Assembly: GCA_964420325.1 (NCBI GenBank)
Contig: CAYQSU010000027.1
Span: 1-40,317, forward strand
DNA: 40,317 nt
Direction of reading: 5' to 3'
Origin: CAYQSU01 sp964420325
GTDB lineage: Bacteria; Pseudomonadota; Alphaproteobacteria; Rhodospirillales; Defluviicoccaceae
Every line of letters starts with the position of its first letter. Position 1 is the stretch's first letter. The notes beneath the pieces were generated by a model. That model was not told the DNA's origin, ran no database searches, and worked only from the letters and a program-made list of their open reading frames with translations. The position numbers and the translations under genes are program-made. This document shows positions 34,494-40,317 of the stretch, piece by piece.

Positions 34494-34946
34494 TCAGTCG
34501 GGCGGCCAGACGCGGACGAAGACCCAGGCGAGGGTGAGAACCAGGGGAATGCCGACCGACGCCACGTGGCCCATCAGCGGAATGGCGGACGTTCTCGGCT
34601 GCACGATCGAGAAGGTCGCGTGCTCGCCCTCACCGCTATAGGCCCCGGCCCCGCATTTCCTCCGCCACTGGGTGATCCGCCAGGTGGCGCCGACCACGGC
34701 GACGGTGGTCAGGAGACAGAGGATCATCCCGAGGTACGGGATGAACGGAAAGAAGATGCTGTCGGCAGCTCCGGCACCCTCCTTGCCGGGATCGAGACTC
34801 ATCGCGAGCGGCAGGAACAGAAACGCCTGGGAGGCGATCAGCCAGTTCACCCGGGCATTGATCAGCGACTGCTCGTACTGGATCTCGCTCCGGATGGACT
34901 GGTAGATCCGGTCGTTGTCGATGCTCCTTGCGGGCCCGGTGCTCAT
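34494..34946 (-). CDS. Hypothetical membrane protein at the end of the ccm operon
   Basis: A 150-residue protein of unknown function with three membrane helices (ARVNWLIASQAFLFLPLAM, IPYLGMILCLLTTVAVVGA, GIPLVLTLAWVFVRVW). A hydrophilic N-terminus (IYQSIRSEIQYEQSLINARVNW) precedes the first helix. Similar NWLL-SQAFLF-type proteins occur widely in bacteria without an assigned role. Its ATG overlaps the ccmI stop (ATGA), so it is translated with the cytochrome c maturation genes. It may assist them or may simply be an attached gene. Confidence 0.8.
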   Translation of the reverse strand: MSTGPARSIDNDRIYQSIRSEIQYEQSLINARVNWLIASQAFLFLPLAMSLDPGKEGAGAADSIFFPFIPYLGMILCLLTTVAVVGATWRITQWRRKCGAGAYSGEGEHATFSIVQPRTSAIPLMGHVASVGIPLVLTLAWVFVRVWPPD

Positions 34947-36073
34947 GGCAGTGCCTCCGCGCGCCTGAGGGCGCTGCGGGCTTTCTCGGTCTCGCCCAGC
35001 ACCTCGTAGGCGCGAGCGAGGCGCAGCCAGCCCTCGCGGTCTTCCGGCGCCTGTTCCAGGCGGGCCGCCAGGCGGTCGACCATGGCACGGATCATGGCGT
35101 CGCGCTCCTCCGCCGGGAGGGCCGCCGCCGCTGCCATGTCCGCGGCCGAAGGGCCGGGCAGCCGCAGGCGCTCGGCGAGCAGGAGGGCCTCCGGCGTCGG
35201 CGTGATTGCCTGCGGATCGACGCCGAGCGCCTCGGCGGCGCGATAGATCTGGTCGCGGACGGTATCGAGCCAGGGCGAATCCCTGGGCGAAAGGGCCACG
35301 AGGTCGACCCAGCCCTGCGCCGCGCCCCGGGAATCCCCCTGTTGTGCCCTGTCGAGTGCCAGGTAGTACCGCGCCTCGGCGCTGAGCGGATTGCCGGCGA
35401 GCGCATCGGCGAAGGCGGCGCGCGCCTCCTCGGTGACCCGTCCCCCGGCCGCCGCGACCAGGGCCTCGCCGAGGCGGGCGGCAACCTCCGGCCGGCCGGG
35501 ATCGAGCGCACGCGCCCGGCGAAAGGCGTCGGCCGCCTCCGACGGGCGCTCGAGTGCGAGCCGGATCCGGCCGAGGCGGAGCCAGCCGTCCGCATCGAGA
35601 GGACTATCGCGAAGCTGGTCTTCCACCCGGGCCAGGGCGGCCTCCAGCTCCCGGGCGTGCTCGCCGGCCGCTACCTCCGATGGAGCGTCGCCGCGTGCGG
35701 CGAACGGGTGGTCGGGATGCTGCGGTGCGCCCAGTCCGAGATAGAGGGCAACGGCGCCTGCCGGCACGGCGACGGCGATCATCGCGGCGAGTATCGGGAC
35801 CCGACGCGGCGGCGGTCGGGTGCTCGCACCCGCGCCGTCGGCGGCGGCGAGGATGCGCCGCTTGATTTCCACGCGCGAGGCCTCGGCCTGCTCCGCGGAT
35901 AGCAGGCCGCGCTCCACGTCGCGGTCGATCTCGCCCAGCTGATCGCGATAGACGGCGAGGTCGAAGGCCGCCCGCGGCGGCACCCGCAGCGTTCGCCTGA
36001 ACACGAGTGGAGCGACCAGCAGCGCCACGACGACGACGGTGAGGGCAGCGGCGGCAATCCAGAGACCGGTCAC
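34943..36073 (-). CDS. ccmI: Cytochrome c maturation protein CcmI (CycH)
   Basis: A 376-residue protein that presents apocytochrome c to the heme-ligation complex. An N-terminal helix (LWIAAAALTVVVVALLVAPLVF) is followed by a cytoplasmic loop (YRDQLGEIDRDVERGLLSAEQAEASRVEIKRR, about 30-60) and a second helix about 80-100. Tetratricopeptide-like repeats form the periplasmic C-terminal half (WLRLGRIRLALERPSEAADAFRRA, WLRLARAYEVLGETEKARSALRRA). The GTG at 36073 overlaps the ccmH stop (GTGA); the open frame extending to 36220 is not used. Confidence 0.93.
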   Translation of the reverse strand: MTGLWIAAAALTVVVVALLVAPLVFRRTLRVPPRAAFDLAVYRDQLGEIDRDVERGLLSAEQAEASRVEIKRRILAAADGAGASTRPPPRRVPILAAMIAVAVPAGAVALYLGLGAPQHPDHPFAARGDAPSEVAAGEHARELEAALARVEDQLRDSPLDADGWLRLGRIRLALERPSEAADAFRRARALDPGRPEVAARLGEALVAAAGGRVTEEARAAFADALAGNPLSAEARYYLALDRAQQGDSRGAAQGWVDLVALSPRDSPWLDTVRDQIYRAAEALGVDPQAITPTPEALLLAERLRLPGPSAADMAAAAALPAEERDAMIRAMVDRLAARLEQAPEDREGWLRLARAYEVLGETEKARSALRRAEALP

Positions 36074-36561
36074 GGCGCCTCTTTGGACAGGAGCTCGCGG
36101 AGCCTCCGCTTCTCCGCCTCGGTCAGCGGTCCCGGGCCCTCCGCCGCCGCGGCCCGCCGACGGAAGAACACGACGACGCAGGCGACGGCGATCGCCAGCA
36201 TTGCCGGCGGACCCGCCCACAGCGCGTAGGTGGAGAGCTTGAACGGCGGCCGCAGCAGGACGAAGTCGCCGTAGCGGGAGACGACATAGTCGACCACGGC
36301 GTCATCGGAGATCCCCGTCGCCAGCCGCTCGCGCACGAGCACCCGAAGGTCGCGGGCGAGTTCGGCGTCGGAGTCGTCGATCGACTGGTTCTGGCAGACC
36401 AGGCAGCGCAGGTTGCGGCTGATCTCCCGGGCGCGGGCTTCGAGCGCGGGATCGGCGAGCACCTCGTCGGGCTCGACGGCACCGGCCGCGGTGCCGAGGC
36501 CGAGCACGGCGAGCACCGCGAGCGCCGTCAGCCGCCGCGCAGGTCGCGAACGATGGGCCAT
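36070..36561 (-). CDS. ccmH: Cytochrome c maturation protein CcmH (CycL)
   Basis: A 163-residue membrane-anchored thiol oxidoreductase that keeps apocytochrome c cysteines reduced. It has a signal sequence, the redox motif LRCLVCQNQS near residue 52, and a C-terminal helix (ALWAGPPAMLAIAVACVVVFF) with a charged tail. The ATG at 36561 lies 34 bases inside ccmG and has GGAGG eight bases upstream, so the unusually long overlap is well supported. Confidence 0.95.
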   Translation of the reverse strand: MAHRSRPARRLTALAVLAVLGLGTAAGAVEPDEVLADPALEARAREISRNLRCLVCQNQSIDDSDAELARDLRVLVRERLATGISDDAVVDYVVSRYGDFVLLRPPFKLSTYALWAGPPAMLAIAVACVVVFFRRRAAAAEGPGPLTEAEKRRLRELLSKEAP

Positions 36562-37064
36562 AGGGTTTCCTCCCAGATGGCGGGCGTGATCGGTCCGATC
36601 TGCTTGTAGCGGATCACGCCTTCGGCATCGACGATGAAGGTCTCGGGCGCGCCGGTGACGCCGAAGGCGATCGCCGCCCGGCTGTCGGGGTCGTCGCCGA
36701 TCAGGGTGTAGGGGTCGCCGTACTTGGCGAGCCACGCCGGCCCGGCGTCCGCGTCCTTCTCCCGCCAGTTGATGCCGTGGATCGGAACGAGTCCCCGCCG
36801 GCTGAGGTCGATCAGCAGCGGGTGCTCGATGCGGCAGGCGACGCACCACGATCCGAAGATGTTGACCAGCGAAACCTCCCCCTTGAGGTCCTCGCTGCTG
36901 AGGCCAGCCTCGCGCCCCTTGATCGGGGTGAGCGCGAACGGCGGCACCGGCTGGTTGATCAGTGCCGACGGCACCACGTTCGGGTCGCGGCCGAGGCCCG
37001 CCCAGAAGTATCCTGCCAGCACCAAGAACACCGCGAGCGGGATGAGATAGAGAAGGCGGCGCAC
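36528..37064 (-). CDS. ccmG: Thiol:disulfide interchange protein CcmG (DsbE)
   Basis: A 178-residue thioredoxin-fold protein anchored by an N-terminal helix (LLYLIPLAVFLVLAGYFW). The active site is WCVAC (near residue 73, within NIFGSWCVACRIEHP), and the cis-proline segment is GAPETFIVD. It supplies electrons for apocytochrome c reduction together with CcmH. The GTG start has a GAGGAG site and follows ccmF by 12 bases. Confidence 0.96.
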   Translation of the reverse strand: MRRLLYLIPLAVFLVLAGYFWAGLGRDPNVVPSALINQPVPPFALTPIKGREAGLSSEDLKGEVSLVNIFGSWCVACRIEHPLLIDLSRRGLVPIHGINWREKDADAGPAWLAKYGDPYTLIGDDPDSRAAIAFGVTGAPETFIVDAEGVIRYKQIGPITPAIWEETLWPIVRDLRGG

Positions 37065-37076
37065 GGCGGGCGCTCC

Positions 37077-39071
37077 TCAGGTCTCGATCGCCATCGCCGG
37101 CCGGCCGGTCGCCGCCTGCTTTCGTGCCGGGGCGCCGACGCGGTGGCGGCGGTCGGTGAGGCTGACGATGCCGCCTGCGACCATCACGGCGATGCCAGTC
37201 CACATCCAGGCGATCAGGGGATTGAAATAGATCCGCGTCACGTATGCGCCGTCCTCGCCCGTGGCGTCGCCGATGACGGCGTAGAGATCGCCCCAGAAGG
37301 TGGGATGGATGGCGGCCTCGGTGGTCTCGCGCTGCTCGACCGGATAGCGGCGCTTCTCGGCGTTGAGGGTCGCCACCTTGCGGCCGTCGCGGCTGACGGT
37401 GAAGACGCCGCGCGTCGCGGAGTAGTTGGGGCCGGCGACCTGCTCGGCGCCCTCGAAGCGGTAAGCGAAGCCGGCGACGGTGACGCTCTCGCCCGGCGCC
37501 TGCACCTGGATGCTTTCCGTCTTCCACACCCCGGCGCCGGTCATGCCGGCGATGGCGATAGCGAGCCCCGCATGCGCAAGCGTCATCCCCCAGGCCGAGC
37601 GCGGCAGCCGTGCGAGGCGCCGCAGGCTGTCCCCGGGCGGCACCCGCAACAGCTTGATCCGGTCCGCGAGCTCGACCAGCGTACCGACGAGGAGCCATGC
37701 CGCGAGGCCCATGCCGAGAAGCCCGAACAGCGTCGTCTCCACCTCGCCGGTGACGACCACGGCAACGGCGGCGGCGGCGGCCAGCGCGGCGATCCACAGC
37801 CGTTTCAACGCCGCCGCCAAGTCGCCCCGTTTCCACGGCAGCAGCGGGCCGACGGCCATGGCCGCGATCAGCGGCGCCATCAGCGGGATGAACACGGCGT
37901 TGAAGAACGGCGGGCCCACCGACACCTTGTCGCCGCCGACCGCCTCGAGCATCAGCGGATAGAGGGTGCCGAGCAGCACCGCCGCCGCGGCGACGCTCAA
38001 CAGGAGATTGTTGAGGAGGAGCCCGCCCTCGCGCGAGACCGGCTGAAAGAGCCCGCCCCCGCTGAGCCCAGGTCCGCGCCAGGCGAACAGCAGCAATGAG
38101 CCGCCGATGACGAGGATCAGCAGCACCAGGATGAACACCCCGCGCGACGGATCGACGGCGAAGGCATGAACCGAGGTCAGCACGCCCGAGCGCACCAGGA
38201 AGGTGCCGAGCAGGCTCAGGCTGAAGGTGACGATGGCGAGGAAGACGGTCCAGCCCTTGAGCGAATCACGCTTCTCGACGACGATCGCCGAGTGCAGCAG
38301 CGCGGTGCCGACGAGCCACGGCATGAACGAGGCGTTCTCAACCGGGTCCCAGTACCACCAGCCGCCCCAGCCGAGCTCGTAGTAGGCCCACCACGAGCCG
38401 AGCGCGATGCCGACGGTAAGAAACGTCCAGGCGGCGAGTGTCCAAGGCCGCACCCACCTGGCCCAGGCCGCGTCGACCCGGCCTTCGATGAGGGCGGCGA
38501 TGGAGAACGAAAAGGCCATCGAGAAGCCGACATAGCCGACATACAGAAACGGCGGATGGAAGGCGAGGCCCGGATCCTGCAGCAACGGGTTGAGCCCCAG
38601 GCCCTCGGGCGCCGGGGGATCGAGTCGCTCGAAGGGGTTGGAGGTGAAGAGGATGAACAGGATGAACCCGAGGGCGATCTGCGCCTGCACGGCCAGCGCC
38701 CGGGCCCTCAGGGCCGGCGGCAGGTTGCTGCCGAACAGCGCGACGGCCGCACCGAAGGTTGCCAAGATCAGCACCCACAGCAGCATCGAGCCCTCATGGT
38801 TGCCCCACGTCCCCGACACCTTGTAGAGCAGCGGTTTGAGTACGTGCGAGTTGAGGACGACCAGGCGCACCGAGAAGTCGGAGACGACGAAGGCGTGGAC
38901 GAGGGCGCCGAAGGCGAACGCAATCAGCAGGAACTGGCAGAGGGCGGCCGTCCGCGCCAGCTCCATCCCTGGCACGCCGTCGCGGCTGGCGGCGACGAGT
39001 GGGATCGTCGCCTGGACCACCGCCACCGCGAGCGCCAGAACCAGGGCGAAATGGCCGAGCTCGACGATCAC
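37077..39071 (-). CDS. ccmF: Cytochrome c heme lyase subunit CcmF
   Basis: A 664-residue polytopic protein that ligates heme to apocytochrome c with CcmH and CcmI. It contains the tryptophan-rich WWD motif (GWGGWWYWDPVENASFMPWL), conserved histidines around GTWGNHEGSMLLW and LAFHPPFLYVGYVGF, many helices, and a large periplasmic domain near 560-640. The length fits the family. The GTG at 39071 overlaps the ccmE stop (GTGA); the longer frame to 39131 is rejected. Confidence 0.97.
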   Translation of the reverse strand: MIVELGHFALVLALAVAVVQATIPLVAASRDGVPGMELARTAALCQFLLIAFAFGALVHAFVVSDFSVRLVVLNSHVLKPLLYKVSGTWGNHEGSMLLWVLILATFGAAVALFGSNLPPALRARALAVQAQIALGFILFILFTSNPFERLDPPAPEGLGLNPLLQDPGLAFHPPFLYVGYVGFSMAFSFSIAALIEGRVDAAWARWVRPWTLAAWTFLTVGIALGSWWAYYELGWGGWWYWDPVENASFMPWLVGTALLHSAIVVEKRDSLKGWTVFLAIVTFSLSLLGTFLVRSGVLTSVHAFAVDPSRGVFILVLLILVIGGSLLLFAWRGPGLSGGGLFQPVSREGGLLLNNLLLSVAAAAVLLGTLYPLMLEAVGGDKVSVGPPFFNAVFIPLMAPLIAAMAVGPLLPWKRGDLAAALKRLWIAALAAAAAVAVVVTGEVETTLFGLLGMGLAAWLLVGTLVELADRIKLLRVPPGDSLRRLARLPRSAWGMTLAHAGLAIAIAGMTGAGVWKTESIQVQAPGESVTVAGFAYRFEGAEQVAGPNYSATRGVFTVSRDGRKVATLNAEKRRYPVEQRETTEAAIHPTFWGDLYAVIGDATGEDGAYVTRIYFNPLIAWMWTGIAVMVAGGIVSLTDRRHRVGAPARKQAATGRPAMAIET

Positions 39072-39547
39072 CGGCCGGTCCCTCCCGGCATCTGGCCCGA
39101 CTGCTCGAGGGCGTCCTGCATGTGCTGCCACTTGCCCGATCTCTTGAGCGCGTCCGCCACCTCAGGCGGCATGTAGTTCTCGTCGTGCTTGGCGAGGATC
39201 TCGTCGGCGACGAACACGCCATCCTCGACGCGGCCCTCGGCGACCACGCCCTGACCCTCGCGGAACAGGTCGGGGAGGATGCCGCGATAGCGGATCGGAA
39301 TCGCGTTCTCGAGATCGGTGACGCGGAACCGAACCTCGCCGTCGCCGCTGCGCTCGACGCTGCCCTCCTCGACGAGGCCGCCGACGCGCAGGCGCTGGCT
39401 TGCGAGGACGGGCTGCTCGATGATCTCGGTGGGGCTGCGGAAGAACACGATCGAGTCCTCGAAGGCCGTCAGCATCAGCGCGGCGGCGATCCCCAGGATG
39501 AGCAGACCGATGGCGACGAAAATCAGCCGCTTGTGCTTACGCTTCAT
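39068..39547 (-). CDS. ccmE: Cytochrome c-type heme chaperone CcmE
   Basis: A 159-residue periplasmic heme chaperone with an N-terminal anchor helix (LIFVAIGLLILGIAAALMLTAF) after a Lys/Arg start (MKRKHKR). A beta-barrel domain follows with LRVGGLVEEGSVER and the heme-binding histidine in AKHDENYMPPEV near residue 130. The ATG at 39547 overlaps ccmD by 11 bases. Confidence 0.96.
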   Translation of the reverse strand: MKRKHKRLIFVAIGLLILGIAAALMLTAFEDSIVFFRSPTEIIEQPVLASQRLRVGGLVEEGSVERSGDGEVRFRVTDLENAIPIRYRGILPDLFREGQGVVAEGRVEDGVFVADEILAKHDENYMPPEVADALKRSGKWQHMQDALEQSGQMPGGTGR

Positions 39548-39731
39548 GGCGGTGGCCCTCGTCGTTGCGGCCGAGATTGGCCTGCAGCGCGGCCAAGGCC
39601 CGCTCCTTGACTAAGAGCGAGCGGACGCTCGTCACCAGGAGACCAACCATGACGACGGCGGTGGCGCCGAAGGCCGGCCACACGAACCGGCCGTATCCGC
39701 CCATGTCGAGGAAAGCCGACACTGCGTCCAT
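39537..39731 (-). CDS. ccmD: Heme exporter protein CcmD
   Basis: A 64-residue small membrane protein with one helix (VWPAFGATAVVMVGLLVTSV), preceded by the family-like FLDMGGYGRFVWPAF and followed by a charged tail. It helps release holo-CcmE from the CcmABC complex. It lies between ccmC and ccmE, the standard order. Confidence 0.92.
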   Translation of the reverse strand: MDAVSAFLDMGGYGRFVWPAFGATAVVMVGLLVTSVRSLLVKERALAALQANLGRNDEGHRHEA

Positions 39732-39743
39732 GCCGATCCCCGG

Positions 39744-40317
39744 TTAGCCGTGCACCTGGCGCAGGCGGATCGCCCGGATCTTGTGGGCGACGATCTCGCT
39801 GCGGATGCGCACGACCAGCACCCAAAGGTAATAAAGCTTGAACGCTAATGCCATCATCAGAAGCGGCCACAGCATGCTTTCGTGGATCGTCGGACCGCCG
39901 GCGCGGATGATGCTGGCCGGCTGGTGCAGGGTGTTCCACCAGTCGACCGAGAACTTGATGACCGGCAGGTTGACCACGCCGACGAGCGCGAGGATCGCCG
40001 ACGAGCGGGCGCCCCGCGTCGGGTCGTCGAACGCGCTGTTGAGGGCCATGTAGCCGAGGTAGAGGAAGAACAGGACGAGGACGGATGTCAGCCGCGCATC
40101 CCACACCCACCACGTGCCCCACATCGGCTTGCCCCACAGCGAGCCGGTGACGAGTGCGAGAAAGGTGAACGCGGCGCCCACGGGGGCGGTCGCCTTGGCG
40201 GCGAGATCGGCGAGCGGGTGCTTCCACACCAGGCCGACGCCGGCGGCGCCCGCAAGGCAGAGGTAGCAGAACAGCGCCATCCACGCCGCCGGAACGTGCA
40301 CGTACATGATGCGCACG
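39744..40317 (-). CDS. ccmC: Heme exporter subunit CcmC (5' end outside the window)
   Basis: 191 residues of CcmC, an integral membrane protein that hands heme to CcmE. It has the WWD motif GTWWVWDARLTS and the IMYVHVPAAWM helix, plus SVDWWNTLHQPAS. About 50 N-terminal residues are missing because the gene runs off the window edge, which also cuts off any ccmA and ccmB. It is the first gene of the visible minus-strand ccm run. Confidence 0.96.
   Translation of the reverse strand, partial: VRIMYVHVPAAWMALFCYLCLAGAAGVGLVWKHPLADLAAKATAPVGAAFTFLALVTGSLWGKPMWGTWWVWDARLTSVLVLFFLYLGYMALNSAFDDPTRGARSSAILALVGVVNLPVIKFSVDWWNTLHQPASIIRAGGPTIHESMLWPLLMMALAFKLYYLWVLVVRIRSEIVAHKIRAIRLRQVHG

Overview
The window is a GC-rich, densely coding chromosomal segment from an alphaproteobacterium, most likely Rhodospirillales or close to it. 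The gene order supports this: chvI-chvG-hprK-rapZ followed by EIIA(Man)-HPr-EI, ffh-rpsP-rimM-trmD-rplS-leuC-leuD-leuB, dapF-mtaB-ftsY, gloB beside a divergent methyltransferase, and a system I (Ccm) cytochrome c maturation operon. No insertion sequence, CRISPR array, prophage gene, tRNA or rRNA was recognised.

Layout. 1-570: tail of an unidentified gene, a DUF423 membrane protein and a bidirectional terminator. 571-2415 (-): GTP-dependent PEP carboxykinase. 2633-10985 (-): nickel/cobalt uptake cluster in two transcriptional blocks. The upstream block is nikK-nikM-nikL and an OprB-like porin. The downstream block starts at a cobalamin riboswitch and encodes cbiM-cbiN-cbiQ-cbiO, then a second Q/O pair and a HugZ-like protein. 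11276-17675 (+): ChvI/ChvG two-component system, HPr kinase, RapZ and a sugar-permease-free PTS phosphorelay (EIIA, HPr, EI). 17682-19887: methyltransferase, glyoxalase II and a GST. 19907-26910 (-): SRP protein Ffh, S16, RimM, TrmD, L19 and the leucine genes. 27152-32183 (+): XRE-type regulator, DapF, MtaB, FtsY and a membrane class III nucleotide cyclase. 32190-34249 (-): phosphoglycerate kinase, a zinc-ribbon Nudix hydrolase and a small unknown protein. 34494-40317 (-): ccmC(partial)-D-E-F-G-H-I and an unknown membrane protein.

How the parts work together. The Ni and Co systems are ECF transporters. CbiMN and NikKML select the metal, and the Q and O subunits energise transport. The second Q/O pair, which the Ni module otherwise lacks, lies behind the B12 riboswitch of the Co operon. 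The ChvIG/HprK/RapZ/PTS block beside PEP carboxykinase links envelope and acid sensing to PEP status.

The observations most worth a second look are the split Ni transporter, an orphan terminator with mutually exclusive hairpins in the ffh leader, an AT-rich inverted repeat at the nikK start, the metal cluster lying between pckG and chvI, and a cyclase with an altered purine-selectivity position. No wholly new multi-gene system could be demonstrated from sequence alone.
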